From: Lycium barbarum
Taxonomy: Eukaryota > Streptophyta > Magnoliopsida > Solanales > Solanaceae
NCBI RefSeq assembly: GCF_019175385.1
Contig: NC_083345.1
Coordinates: 115,306,480 to 115,370,479, forward strand
Reading direction: 5' to 3'
DNA length: 64,000 nucleotides
Part shown: positions 23,026 through 36,431 of the stretch, piece by piece
Position numbering within the stretch: the stretch's first letter is position 1
Layout: each line of letters opens with the position of its first letter
Program-made: the position numbers and the translations under genes
The notes under the pieces: generated by a model
The model's database searches: none
Seen by the model: only the letters and a program-made list of their open reading frames with translations
Told to the model about the DNA's origin: nothing

Positions 23026-24833
23026 ATGTCTGATCCAGCCGCATCTATTTCAACTGGTTTGGAAAACATCGTGATCTCTAGTGATCCCCCCGAGACTTCC
23101 GAACACAGAACTACTATTCAACATGATGAACATATCGCCCGCCTGACTCAAGAAATTAAGAATCTACGTGGAGAACTAAATCGGGTTAGGGACTTGACCA
23201 ATTTATCCCTCACACTCCAAAGTCCACCCCCTGAACCTAGAAATACTGCACCAAACCCACCTCGTTTTCCATCACTCGAATCTCCAGTTCCGGAACATTT
23301 TCCTCCACAAAACAATGCACCTACCAACAACAACTTACTTCCAATCACCCCTGCAAATCCACCAAATCCATCATCCGTCTATACCCTTCCACAGAGTCAA
23401 CCACCCACCTACACTACCTATACTACTCCTAATCCACCACCCGTCAACCCACCAAGTCAATCGCTAGTTCACACGCCTTATGTTTCTTTGCCCACCAACA
23501 CTAATCCACCACCTGCAACTACTCCTTTAAACCTAACAAATCAACCACCTACAAACACCACTTATAACACACCACCTCCAGTCTAAAACGCTCCCACTGT
23601 CCAGACTTACCCAATCCAGCATATACCAGGGGCACATTTTGTCACCCCAAATACACAGTATGTTCCTCCGGTATATGAAACGCAAGCCTTTACCAACCCA
23701 GTAATGGTCAGGTTCCAACCCGAGGTAGATCAATACGAGGAAATGGAAAAGGATACAAAAGCAGGGGCAGATAACATATTGTTAAAAGAGATCCACAGTC
23801 TCAAAGAAGCGATGAGAAACCTTCAAGTCGCTAGGGGAAGCAAAAGTGTAGAATACGAAGATCTGTGTGTTCAGCCTGACGTTGATTTGCCCATAGGCTA
23901 CAAACCTCTGAAATTTGATACGTTTAACGGAACAGGCGACCCTCATACACACTTAAGGGCCTATTGTGACAAACTGGTTGGAGTAGGTAGAGACCAAAAT
24001 ATAAGGATGAAGCTATTCATAAGAAGCTTATTTGGTGAGGCTCTTACTTGGTATACACAACAGGACGTTCGTAAATGGCGTGGTTGGAGTGACATGGCGC
24101 AAGACTTTATGGACAGATTCAGTTTTAACACTGATATCACGCCAGATAGAGTCTACATGACTAAGTTAACCAAGAAGTCAACTGAGACGTTCCGCGAGTA
24201 TGCGTTACGCTGGAGGTCAGAAGCGGCCAGGGTTCAACCTCCGATGAATGATAGAGAAATGACTGCTACTTTCATTGAATGCCAGGCTGGCGTATTTTAT
24301 GAGAAAATGATAGGTATGATGGGACAAAAATTCACAGAAGTTGTCCGAATGGGAGAAGCCTTAGAAGAAGGAATCAAATCGGGAAAAATTCAGGATCTTA
24401 TTGCTTTGCAAGCAATAAACAAAGCTATTCAATCTGGTTCTGTCGGCGGGGTTAAAAAGAAGAAAGAAGATGTCGCTGCAGTCATGAGCCGAGCCAAGCC
24501 ATTACATACTTTAACCACCCACAACAACCTTTCTACCCTTACCACTACACTGAACCCTACCAAGCTCCACTATCTCCTTACCCTATCTACAACACCCAAG
24601 CAAACTACTACCAACCCTGAGCACCTTCACATCAAAACCCACGTCCATATCAACCCGTCCAAGCTCCAACTTACCAAAATCGACCACATGCCACACCTAG
24701 AGCCCGTCCAAACCCTGGCACAAAAAACACTCGTAATTACACTCGGTTCGCTGAACCCTTGGCTCAATTGTTTGAAAGAATGAAAGCAGTAGGCGTGATA
24801 CAACCTATTGAAGGGAAAATTCCCGATCCTATT
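23026..24833 (+). pseudogene. Ogre-like gag, 5' part
   Basis: The frame is open from 22927; the first ATG is at 23026 (MSDPAASIS). The N-terminal part has a short coiled region (ARLTQEIKNLRGELNRVRDL) and a Pro/Asn/Thr-rich stretch. An in-frame TAA at 23584-23586 interrupts it, and the same frame resumes with the retrotransposon gag domain (LKFDTFNGTGDPHTHLRAY, then LIRSLFGEALTWY-like residues and FMDRFSFNTDITPDRVYM). Near 24490 a frameshift moves the continuation (FAEPLAQLFERMKAVGVIQP) to another frame. It is broken at 24833 by a solo LTR. Confidence 0.85.
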
Positions 24834-26249
24834 TGATACGCTCAAATTACACCTATTAATGGTATAACGCGGACGTTGTCAAATATAGTAACCCAACGAG
24901 GTTGGGGTCGAATCCCACAGGGAATATGGTGTGAAAAGGTTACTAAAGTCGTAGATGCTAAGTTCTAGGTCTAATGTCTTAATCCGATAATTTGTGTAAA
25001 AGTTGGTTTTTCTATGACTAGTTGCTAAATTATTACTTTGGTGACCATTTATGGTAAAAGAAACTAAGGTTGTGTCCCCGTTAGATAGAGTGTATGATCA
25101 TGGGTATTGATCTTGATATACTTGTAATGGATCATTATATGAATGCACTTAATCTCTATGTGAATCTCTACTATTTCCCAATAAATAAAGATTATATCTT
25201 TCTATGATTTTCCCAACTATAAGAAAGTGATTATGAAGAACAAGTAATCATGCCAAGTAAATTCCTCTTATTCCTAAGTGAATTTATTAAACAAAGTTTA
25301 AAGCTTTGAGTTCTTGTTAATTATTCTTACCAACCCTAATTATTTTTCCAAATAAATTTAAGGTTTATGGCTTTAATCAATGTTTGCAACCATTAATTAT
25401 GAAGGAAGAATGAAGAATAACTAAACCCTAATAATTCATTATTTGTATATCAATCACAAACCCAATCACAAAACACCCATCATTGGGTTCACAACCCTAG
25501 TAAGGGAATTTAGTTACTCATGACAAAGAACAAGAAATAAGAAATTGAAAAATTCTTAATTGCTTACTTTGGAATAAAAAAGGAATTCGTAATACTTGAA
25601 TTGATGTTTGAATCTTCAAAAACTAGAGAGAATTAATATCCTTAGTCAAGAGACAAAAATATAATGAATGATGTCTATTAAAAACCCTACAATGGCTATT
25701 TATAGGTTTTGGAAATACAAAAGTTTCAGATTTGCACTTTGGTCCCGTCATGGTGACATACGGTCTGTAAATCACTTTACGGACCGTAAAATTGGTTTAC
25801 GCACAAGTTGGCTGCTCAGTTGTGTGCAACTTCCCCTTTTGAAATACGGACCGTAAAGTGGTTTACGGTCCGTAAACTGCATGGTCGTATTTCAACATCC
25901 AATACTTCGACTTTCTGCCAGATGCTCAACTGGTTAAATACGTGATGGAATACGGACCGTAAACTGAAATACGGTCCGTAAACCTAGCTCGTAAACCACC
26001 ATCTTCTCAGCTTAACTTTCTGGTTCTGCTATCCTTAAACACGACCATGGAATACGGCCCGTATTGTAGAATACGGTCCGTAAACTTCAATTTACGACCA
26101 TGATCTGCACTTCAACTGTGATTTTGCCAAATCTGTTCCTTTACCTGTAAAACACTAACAAACACGTAAAATCACATCGACTTGCTTAACAACAAGTAAA
26201 ACTTATAGCCGAAAAGTATCGATTGTGGCGTAAAAATCACGCCACATCA
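24834..26249 (+). mobile_element. Solo LTR, 1.4 kb, inserted in Ogre gag
   Basis: Begins TGATACGCTCAAATTACACC, ends GCCACATCA, and is flanked by the 5-bp duplication CTATT (24829-24833 and 26250-26254). No ORF of note and no internal domain. The strand is assumed. The 3' half holds paired palindromes of the type TTTACGGTCCGTAAA. Confidence 0.75.
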
Positions 26250-26660
26250 CTATTCCAAAATGGTTTGATGGTTCCAAGCGCTGTGCATACCATTCTGGAG
26301 TTGCTGGGTACGCCACTGAAGATTGTTATGGGCTTAAAAACAAAATCGAAGCCCTGATTAAGGAAGGAGTAGTCCAGCTCACTGGAGCTAAGCCCAATGT
26401 GGTCAACAATCCTTTACCTGCTCATGAAGATGCCAAAGTTTGAAAGAAGTTATTACGTCAATTGGAAGGATGAGAAGGGGCATGTCATCAAATTTTGTCG
26501 CTCCCGTAGGAACAATCCAAAGGCAAACGCACATGAAGATTACTGCTACAACTACTCAAAACACCGAGACACCTACCACACGAGATGCCGAACTAGGAGA
26601 GACTCTGAAGAATTGGACTTCTACTCCGTCCCGGATTCCCCGGGAGTCTTGGTAGTATGA
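26250..26660 (+). pseudogene. Ogre-like gag, 3' part, and degenerate remnant
   Basis: Directly after the CTATT duplication the frame continues the gag: PKWFDGSKRCAYHSGVAGY and ATEDCYGLKNKIEALIKEG, with a zinc-finger-like C...H...C arrangement, then VQLTGAKPNVVNNPLPAHED. After about 26435 the similarity ends and only a short open frame with TPTTRDAEL and TPSRIPRESW remains. Pol should start in this region but is absent. Confidence 0.7.
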
Positions 26661-27476
26661 ACATGTAGTGAACTTGTTTTTTAAATTGAGGCTTGAATCG
26701 TACCCAAAACTTTTGTTTGTTTTGCTTCATCTTTTGGAAGCTTAAATTGCAAAAACTATGAATGCATTTCTGATTTTCCTTAATCATCCATTATTGTTAT
26801 TTTCTACTTTATTTATCAAAACTGCCAACTCTACGATTGTGACATAAAATGAACGATGAATAACATAGTCTCGAGAAAATAATAAAGAATTTAGAGGATA
26901 AAACAAGATTCCAGATGAAAGAGATCGAAATAGCCGATAGACAATGACACAAGCATCAAGGCTATCAGTCAAGAAGAAATCAAGGAGGACATTAGTTTAG
27001 ACAACCTAGTTTGCAACTTTTAACAATCAGTACGAACTACGTTCCGACCTGATTCCCTTGGTGGGATACGTAGGCAGCCCACATAGGGTTCGGTTGCATT
27101 ATAACAGAAAAAAAAAATCCTTATACAAGAAGAACTACACATGAATGGATTCCCTCGGCGGGATTCGTAGAATATCAACATACATGTCCGTCACACTTAG
27201 ATAAAAATCCAACAAATCTTTTACCAGTTATATAATAGAACTACGCTAACCTGATTCCTTTGGAGGGATACGTAGGCAACCTATATAAGGTTCGGTCACA
27301 CCACAGCATAAGTCTAGTATACCCTTCTAAGTCGAAAACTGGGGCATATTTTGAAAGATTAGATAAGAGAAAGTTGGACATCGACAATATTAAGGCTACC
27401 AGACAGGAAATAGTATAGAAAAATGACTTTTCAATTGTTTCGAAAGTGTCACAATCGAAAGTTGGCAGAAATATTT
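26661..27476 (+). other. Ogre-like non-coding region upstream of the minisatellites
   Basis: Contains three related pieces around 27040, 27145 and 27245 of the form CTGATTCCCTTGGTGGGATA followed by CGTAGGCAGCC or similar, a motif repeated in Ogre 3' regions. No coding domain recognised. Confidence 0.55.
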
Positions 27477-27670
27477 TACAACTTACATACATATGTTTAC
27501 ATATATATTTTTCCTTACATACATGCATTTACATATACATTTTCCTTACATACATATATTTACATATACATTTTCCTCACATACATATATTTACATATAT
27601 ATCTTTCGTTACATACATATACTCACGTATATATCTTTCCTTATACATGTACTTACATACCTACCTTTCA
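27477..27670 (+). repeat. Minisatellite of ~32-bp units inside the Ogre-like element
   Basis: About six units of the type TTACATACATATATTTACAT plus ATACATTTTCC are arrayed head to tail. All frames through it stay open because the unit lacks stops, so the ORFs seen here are artefacts. Confidence 0.75.
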
Positions 27671-28039
27671 AATGAAATACTTTCTTGCAATTGTTTCACT
27701 ACTGTTCACCTACCGAGGCTTGAACGGAGATCACAAGATCCAAATAAACAAGACGAATGGAGAGCCAACAACGTCAAGCTTCGAGTCAACACGAATCAAC
27801 TTCCCCCTCCCAAACTATGAATTTTTCTTTGAGTGCAGGAATTAAAAGACCGCGAGATCAACAGTCAAGTTTGTCAATGACGACCGAAAAGCATCATCTG
27901 GCCCATTATGGCCTCGCCTTAAAATCCAAACGGATTTATTTCTAACTCTATCTTTAATTTTATTTTATCACAATAACTTTATGACTTTATTAACAAATAT
28001 ACCTATTTTAGAGGTTGTCGAGATTGAAGATGAATTAAA

Positions 28040-29100
28040 TCAGGATTACGTGTCATTAGTTTGGCCTGTCACGATACCGTCAACATCATCAGCCAAACAG
28101 CTACTCTATCACTTTACTCCATACTTTATCAATTATTTTATCATTCACTTTACCTACTTTAACCACTTTACCCTGAACTCTGCAGGAATCAACATTAAAT
28201 CTCCGAAGACAACATGAGGCATCATTTGGCTATTTAGCCTCTTCCGCATTAGCCAAACGGCTACACTCTTACTTTACCCCTACTTTATCCATCACTTTAT
28301 CATTTACTTTACCAACTTTAACGACTCTATCCTGAACTTTGCAGGGATTATCATTAATTCTCCGAAGACAACCGGGGGCGTCATTCGGCTATACAGCCTC
28401 ATATGCATAAGCCAGACGGCTACACTATCACTCTACTCTACCAATTACTTTATTATTTACTTTACCAACTTTAACAACTTTATCCTGAACTTTGCAGGGA
28501 TTATCATCAAGTCTCCGAAGACAACCGGGGGCATCATTCGGCTATACAGCCTCACATGCATAAGCCGGACGGCTACACTACGACTTTACTCGCTACTTTA
28601 TCATTTACCTTACCAACTTTAACAACTTTACCCTGAACTTTACAGGAATTATCATCGAGCCTTCGAAGACAACCGGAGACATCATCCACTTTACGACTTT
28701 ACCCCGGACTGTACGGGAATCTTCATCAAATCTCCGAAGACAACTGGAGATGTCATATCATCAAGTCCCGGCAACAACCGGAGACATCACATGGCTACAC
28801 AGCCTCACCTGCATAAGCCAAACGGCTATACACTTACTTTACTCCCTACTTTATTACTTTACTTTATCATCCACTTTACCTACTTTGATGACTTTACCTT
28901 CAAATTCCGCAGATATCATTTATCATCGGGTCCCGAAAGACAGTCGGAGACCCTATTACTATCATTAAAATCTCCAAATACAATGCGAGATATTATTACA
29001 TCCTTAGCATATGCACCGCACATTCATTCAAGTCCTTGAAGACAACCAGAGACAACATTTGGCCACACGACCTCATTATAAGCCACACGGCTTCATCTTC
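28040..29100 (+). repeat. Tandem repeats of ~150 bp inside the Ogre-like element
   Basis: The marker CTCCGAAGACAAC or a close variant recurs at 28201, 28360, 28513, 28661 and 28732 with further degenerate units to about 29050. Spacing is about 150-160 bp, then one short unit of 71 bp. Units also share GCATAAGCCAGACGGCTACA and CTTTACCAACTTTAAC. Subterminal tandem arrays between pol and the 3' LTR are a known feature of Ogre/Tat elements. Confidence 0.75.
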
Positions 29101-29770
29101 AATCCCACACTCATATTTATTATCATTTTACACTCTTTATAAATTTCGTACTTTCAACTTTATCCAGACTTTATTACTATCCAGACTTTATTACTAATTG
29201 AGACATAAATTTCAGCTTTGACAGAAAATACAATGTACGTGCAGAGACACAGCGCAACGTGAAACTTTATCTTACGCAGTGAACTAGGGCGAATATGCTG
29301 AAGAGGAATATCAAACTCATAAGCAAAGGTCACGAATCTACTCTCGAACTCGACTCCGCCTACGTCCACAACATGTGATATATAGGTTATCCAAAAATTT
29401 TCTTTCATATACACCGCTAAGACTCTACTTAATCAACTCCTCTCACAATCTTGTAAGTTTGTCTATATCTAGTAGAGTCCTACTTATAGGTGTGTTGCGC
29501 GCCACATTTATAATCAGGAGGCTATAAGCATATGTTTCATTCTCGTCACCTGTCTACAACCCTTGCAAAGTTATAAATTCATAAATAACATTCTCTCAAC
29601 AGGTTCGACCATAATTCCTTCTGCCTTCATAATATTTTCCGCTAATTTTCCTAAGACCGCATTTCTCAAGTTCTTCCATGTTCGTATTTGTTGGTCGGAA
29701 CAAAATTGGCTACTACGTCAACTTATTCGCCCGAAGACTCTTACATCGTCTACGGTCGAAGAGGGGCATC

Positions 29771-32700
29771 TGTTGACACCCAATTTTGTCCCTCCTTTAT
29801 TTGATTTTATTTACTCGGGTTTCTAAATTTACTGACGAGCTAAATACTTTATTTTCACTATTCTATTTTATTTCACTATCATTATTTTCGCTACTTTTAT
29901 TTTCAACATTACGAGCATTACTTTATCACAAATTTTCGTCATCGTTTCATTTTTGGGTTTGGAATCGTTTAAATTAATTACAAGACAACACTTTGTAAAA
30001 TCTTTATTTCTCTACATATTAATTATTAATTGTCTCCACATAGTATATATTGTACTAATTATTAAATTAGAGGCCCAAAAAATAACTAAATAAAAGAGGA
30101 AGGATCAACGATTTTTAGCCGAATTAATGGCCAAAATACAAATACAATATTACCTCCCTATCCAAATAAACAACCCACATTTTAATACCCAACCCACATT
30201 ATATCAGCCCACATTTAAATTAATTGACCAGCCCAAACGAATTATTGACCAGCCCATTACCCCTAAATTTTCGGACCAACTGAGCCAAATAACCCCCTAC
30301 CCGGTCCAGCCCACTTATATTTCTAAAACCTAACTCCTAATCCCTTTCTCTTCCTCTTCTTTACCTTCAGCCGCTGCTCTCTCCTTCTTTCTCTTCCTTC
30401 TCTCTCTCGCTCAACTCCTCTCTCCTCACGTTCCCCCCATTTCACCTCTGCCATCCTCCCTGTCGTCTCCACTCTCCCCTGTCCCCCACGTTCTCTGCCA
30501 CCTCCACACTCACCTGTCCCCCACGCCTCTCTCATACGCTTCTCTCTCTCTTTTCTTAAATCAAACGAAACCCTATAAATCTGGTGGAATTGAATCTTGA
30601 AAGGGAGGAGAGATCGAAAAAGGTGGAAGATCTGGAAACAAAAAATCTCCCCACAAAACATAAGTTTTAATCACCTCAAATTTCCAAGAAAACGGACAGT
30701 TTTCATCAATTGGGTTTAAAAAACATTTTTCTTGAAATTCAGCCGAAGGGGGGATTTTTGAGTATTTAGAGGATCTGATTTGAGTGTTTTAAGGGAAGAT
30801 GATTCAGTGTTTTGAGGGGATTTTGGGAGCAAAAACCTAACAAAAACAAGCAAGAACAGACCGGATAATCACAAACACAAGTTTCGGTCTCCTCAAATTT
30901 CCCAGAAATCCTTAGATTTTACTTGATTATCATTCCAACTTTAAGACTATCAAATATTTATTTCTGTCTTGGTGGACTTTGGCCACGACAGAAATCTTCG
31001 AATATATTCGAGTGAGGTTTGGTTCGTTCGTGTTCGAGCGTAGATTCGCGACTTCGACATCCCAGATTCATTGCGCACAAAACAGGTAAACCTCGATACA
31101 TTTAATACTTCTAGTCTTTAGTTTCTGCTTTTAGTTAAATTTTAGCTGATTCTTCTATTTTCTAGTTATGTAGTTTCTCTGTCGTCATATTATTTCTTTG
31201 ATGTTTGGGAGCTGTTAGGATAGGATGATAACTGCTAAAATGATTTTAAAAGACGTATACTGTAGTTTGATTGCTTAGACTGAATTCCCAGGAGTTAGAA
31301 CCTATTTAAAGACGAATATACATAGGATATACAGTGGGTATCAAGGTAAAGGGGAAGGTATGCATTCGATATACATCTGATATACACATCATGGTGTATA
31401 TATCTTAGGTATATCGCGTATATGATTAAAACAGGTAGTAACACATAAGGCATACATGTTAAACGAGTAAAGTAAGATTTGCAGAATTGAGAGTACGAGT
31501 GCGATTTCGAACTTAGAATAGACAGTAGTCTCCTTTCATGTACTTTGATCAAGTTTAGTTTGTTTGCTTGTTGCATGTTTTCCAGAGTTCGTTCTATATC
31601 CATTTTACTACATGAACTTAGCTTTGTGTTACTTTCTTTAGATTGGTTGCTACTGGTTTTATCCTTTGTTCAGTTATAGAGTGAGCTTTGTGTTCTATAT
31701 CTAATTTAACTATTTAATAGCTTTCTTCATCATAAACTGTAAATCTTTGTTTAACTCCTATGTTGGGATTGTTTACTTTAGGGTTGGAATTCTGATTTTT
31801 TATTTGAGATATTAACTTTGGACTAGGGAAATCAAGTCTAAAGCTATTCTAGTTTAAAGGTGGACGCATTCTTGTTGCATAATTGAATTCCATTTTCTTT
31901 TAAAACTAAAATAGATACTGATCCTAGAGATTAAGTTTCTTCTGGCTATAAACTAGTTAATTGAAGCCCTACTAAAGGGCCATTGTTTCTAATTTAGAAT
32001 ATTAAGAGAAATTTTGCACCTGCTGATTATTGAACTATATCGAGCAATCTACTTCTTCCTGGGTGCTGTCCATTCAGAAATTATTAACCACGTGGATGAG
32101 TAATTTAAAGAATATTGTGCCAACATTAGTGTCCTGTTCAGTTTGAAACTACTAGAAATGTTTGGATGCCTAACTAATAGGCTTGATGATTCATTTAATC
32201 TATGTGCGACTCAGAATTGTTATTTGATAGCATGAAGACATATCTAACTAGATATGCGCATTTGGTTCTCGGTCAGTAGAATTGGCACTTTCTGCCTAAT
32301 AGCTAAAGGGTCCAACATATGTATATGAAGAAATAATGGTCATCTAGATTGAAGAATATTAAATGTGATGCACTGTTTTGTCTATTGTGTTATTTTGCTC
32401 GGTACACTTCAGTTTGCTACCACCCTTCTTTTTTACATTCGCTGCTACTTTGAATTTTCATGGTGTTCAGTGTGCTAAAATGATTCTTTTTACTGCACAT
32501 GTACCTACTTTGATCTTTGCTGTATATGTATCTTCTGCAATCATTTTAGAGCATATTTTCCTTTAATCTCCAATGTGTACAAAATGGGAACAGTTTCATC
32601 CAACTGAGTGTACTGCTTCGGATGATATATTTTAGGATAGAGTATCATCATGCTCGAGTCTTGTCCTCCTTCCAGTATGTGGAATGTTAGTTTACAGAAT

Positions 32701-34617
32701 GCGAGTGATTTAAATGGTGGGACTGGTTCCTTTATATTTATAATGTCCCCTATGGTTGAAACAAACGTCATTTTGCTTATGTGTTATATGCAAGTCCTTT
32801 GATAATGAGAAAATCTTTCGTTCGGCATTACTTGATATGACATCTGTTGAAAGAAGGGAAGCTAGTCATTAATTTGTTTAATTTATGATTATACCTGTTT
32901 GGTGTTACCTCTGCCTGCTGGTTTGAATATTCTGTGGTCACATGATGTTTGGATTGATTAGTCAAACTACAGTTGTATGTACTCTAAATCTTCCTGCTAT
33001 AATTCCCCTTAGTTTTTCCTCACTTCTAATCTTTGTTGTCATATTCTGGTCTGAAACTGCTGTTTTTGTTATACTTACTGCTGCATTTTGAGGATTAGTT
33101 GCTGCTGGTTCAGTCTGTGTATGCTTGTCATTGGGGTAGAGGAAATTAAAATAGCAGGCTGTGGGTCGAAGAAATCATCAGAAGTTATTGTATTCATTCA
33201 GTTGACTGCTATACATTGGGCATCGACTGAAAGAAAAAAATGTCCGTTGAAGTATTAGTTTAATATCGTAGCATGTGGTTAAAATAGCAATTTGTAGTCT
33301 GACTATAATGCCTTGAATATGTGTTGGCATACATTGTCATTCTCCTGTTTCTTCGTGGCATTCTTTAAATTTGATTATGACGGTCTCTTTTTGGGTCAAT
33401 CTACTGATTTATTTTGAGTGTATATTTTACGTGTTTAATCTTATTCATCGATTATATACTAATCCTTTTCTTTTCCTTCATTTTTATGCATGACATCTCG
33501 CATACGAGTCCAAACGACCCGTCATCTCCTTCCGCACTCGGCGTTGGGCTAAAAGCCCAACATGATCTCCATCATATCAGTCCATCCGCAGCCAGAAAAA
33601 AATAAAAAAAAAAGGGTTCTGGCCGAGGCCCATCACAGTGGCAGCTAACAACAGCAGCAACCCAAAAAATGGGCTGAGCCGCCATATCATTATATATATA
33701 TATTTTTGCACTCCTATTTTACTTTACGGTATTTAACTTTGTATTGTTTTGACTAACACTTCATCTTATTCTCATTTTCTACTTAGCTTAGACGAATCAT
33801 AGGAGAATTAGCATAGATAGTGTTAGAAGTAATGGGTAGTTTATTTAAACAGAAAACTAACAATTAGCTTCACGGGTTTCATTCCCCTTTTATGTCAAAA
33901 ATTATTTATAGTATCTATAATATTTATCTTTTAGAATAGTTGGCTTTCAAAATCATATGACTATATGTTTTGGCTAAAGGAATCATAATTTACGCTTACT
34001 ATCTTAGAAGTTAAAAACTTCACAAATTCTACACTAACGTTATCTCATTTTAAGAAATGAAAGGCAAACTAGTTTCAACGGATAACTCTTCCACTTTAGT
34101 TTCTTTCTAACACTTGAAATATATATTTGAATTAATAGTATTTCTATAAAACTTTATTAAATAACTCTTTTAAATTTGTTAGTCATTTTCTCCATATACA
34201 TATAAACATTACACATCTTGTTTCTTTTAGTTTATTTTAACTAAACTCTTTTATGCAATTACCAGTTTTACTTTAAACAACTTTATCAATATTCACAAAA
34301 AAAAAAAAAAAATCATTTTTCTTTCTATAATGTTACATTTACATTTAGCCTAATTAAATCTTAGTCCGGTCGGTTAACCATTGTTAATGGGTCTTAAAGG
34401 ATGCCTAATACCTTCCCTTTAGACTAATTGAACCCTTACCTAGAATCTTAAGTTTCGCAGACTTTTAAAACAGAGTTAACTTTAAAATAACTTTAATAAA
34501 CTTTAGGTGTCCTAATTCACCATAAATAATTAGGTGGCGACTCCTTAACATAAACAAAAACAGGAATCACCCATATGTCGTACTTCTACTTTAACCCGAT
34601 TAAAATGGGGTATGACA
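29771..34617 (+). repeat. 3' LTR of the Ogre-like element (4.85 kb)
   Basis: Starts TGTTGACACCCAATTTTGTC right after a purine-rich tract and ends GGGTATGACA. Includes a CT-rich tract at 30340-30560 and otherwise only short chance ORFs. Multi-kilobase LTRs are typical of Ogre elements. No other gene was found within it. Confidence 0.82.
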
Positions 34618-34703
34618 TGATGTACTCTTTCTTTCCTTAGTTCAGTTGAATGAGAAAGGCAACAAAAATTAGCCAATTCTCTCTTAACTCTCTCAATCGT
34701 GCA
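34618..34703 (+). repeat. Remnant of copia 3' LTR (copy 2)
   Basis: The last 86 bp of the 222-bp LTR, followed by the same AGTTG and RNase H-like flank as at 10429. The Ogre-like element abuts it, so it inserted into this LTR copy. Confidence 0.85.
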
Positions 34704-35030
34704 AGTTGGTACAAGTAACTGGCAAAAGCTAAGATTGTATGAAGGCAAGTGGTGCATAACTAATGGTTATGACATGATACTGGTAGAAAGAGATTCTAAA
34801 CTCCTTGTTGATTGTGTGAATGATCTGAACTACACTCCATGGAAAATTCAATGATGAAGTGGAAGAACTGAAGAAACACATGAAATCTACTGACTTTATA
34901 CTTCTGCACTATTATGGAGAGACAAATGAAGTAGCAAACAAGCTGGCTTCACTGTGTCATGTAGATCCTCAAGACAAACTTTTTGAAGTTTATGCTGACC
35001 TTCCTTCAACAGTTAAGGACTTTTGACAAT
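34704..35030 (+). pseudogene. RNase H-like pseudogene, 3' part (copy 2)
   Basis: Nearly identical to 10429-10755, with the same stop after PWKIQ and the same frameshift. The decay and the copia insertion therefore predate the segmental duplication. Confidence 0.65.
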
Positions 35031-35820
35031 GGGCAGATGGAATGTGACTTCCTTAGGACAATAAAAAAGGATGGAATAATTTGGGATCCTCCTTGATAAA
35101 ATAGATCATTACTCAGTATACGTGGGAGTAGACAAGTTTAGTAGACTTGATACTTGGATTTCATGTATATATGACCAAGTACCCAAGGTCTTCTTTGCAT
35201 TTACATCATCTCAAAATAGGAGGTAAGACCTCAAAGCTGAGAAGGGAAAAGTAAATTACTTTTTGTAATCTCCCTCACATCATTGTGTAATTGTGTTGGA
35301 AAATAAATAAAATGCAGGAAATTAAAATTTTCAAATTAAAAAAAAAATATTCCAACAATATCACTAACATCATATTCACAATCGACAACATTTAAGTTAG
35401 ATCAATTAAATCACAACTATATAAATATTTCTGATGGTGTATTCCAACACTATAATGTATCACTCATAAACTATCAACATTTATCACATAAAGGAAGCTA
35501 AAACAGTCATATTAAAATTAAAGAATACTTCAAATTATAAAACAGATGAGTATAAAAAATTGTGGCATGATGGATATAAATTATTCATGTAATTTCTTAC
35601 ATAAAATATAAATAAAATTCTATTCTCGCATCTTTTCAACCAAATCTTGCAGGAAGAAGCATGAGATAATATCTTAGATGGTCATTGAATTATGAGTGTC
35701 TCACTCAGAAAGTTACTCAACTTTGTTTTCAACAAGAAAATCACTCAACTATGGATGTTTCACTTAAAAAGTCAGTCAAATTTGTTTTCCAACCAGAAAG
35801 TCATTCAACTATTAGCGTTT

Positions 35821-36361
35821 TGTTAGGATTTAAATCCCAAATCCGACCTTTGTAAGCAGGTTCCCAGGAAAGATTGGAGGGTCACAGCTGGACCACTTAA
35901 ATACCAACCTCCTTAGACAGAACCTACTTACGCCGTGATGTAAGCGAAGAATAAATAGCACACACAGATTTATAGTGGTTCACCCTCAATGTGAGAGCTA
36001 CGTCCACGTTGCTGCTGCAGATCTTATTAAAGAAGAAATATTACAAGTGTTTACAACACTCAACCTCACAACCCCAATCCCAATTACACTCAAGAATTTT
36101 ACCATAGAAAATTCTCTCAAAGACCTTCTCTTACTTAGGCCTTCACTAAGAGTATTTCTCTTAGATTTTTTTTCTCTCTTTAGGATGTGTTGTCTTCTTC
36201 AATTTGGTGTGTTTACAAATGAACCATAAGCTACCTATTTATAGGAATGAATTTCCTATGATGAGGTAAGCGCTTACATCACGACTATCATGAGGTAAGC
36301 GCTTACATCACGACTATGTGAACAAAAGAATTGACTTGTTTGGCCAATTCACCACCTAACA
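35821..36361 (-). repeat. 3' LTR of the Tork-type copia (left end)
   Basis: Plus-strand ends TGTTAGGATTTAAATCCC and CCACCTAACA. On the minus strand, U3 holds a direct doublet of TGATGTAAGCGCTTACCTCA upstream of the TATA-like CCTATAAATAGG (36243-36232). These are candidate promoter boxes, comparable in position to the U3 boxes of tobacco Tnt1. Confidence 0.9.
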
Positions 36362-36431
36362 AATCTCCCACTTGAAGACTAATTTTAATTTGTCTTCACA
36401 CTTTGATCGATGCAACAGCTCTTTTCTACTT

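Larger units (their letters stand above)
21488..34617 (+). mobile_element. Ogre/Tat-like gypsy element, pol-less and 5'-truncated
   Basis: A fragment of about 300 bp of the 5' LTR ends at 21794 (GGGTATGACA). It is followed by a primer binding site TGGCGACTCCGCTGGGGA (21798-21815), the tRNA-Arg type used by Ogre elements. A gag gene follows, then about 3.3 kb of non-coding sequence with tandem repeats, a purine-rich tract (GAAGAGGGGC) and a 3' LTR from 29771. No RT, RNase H or integrase was found between 26.4 and 29.8 kb. The 3' end is embedded in a copia LTR (next base 34618). A 1.4-kb solo LTR sits inside gag. Confidence 0.85.

Noticed and set aside
27423..27845. Overlapping plus-strand ORFs of 124 and 140 codons rich in Tyr, Thr, His and Ile
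   Set aside because: All three frames stay open through a ~32-bp minisatellite in the Ogre-like element; no domain is present.
30323..30661. Minus-strand ORF of 112 codons rich in Arg, Glu and Gly
   Set aside because: Translation of a CT-rich tract within the Ogre-like 3' LTR.
35975..36229. Plus-strand ORF of 84 codons (also at 40533-40788)
   Set aside because: Lies entirely within copia LTR sequence, antisense to the element.
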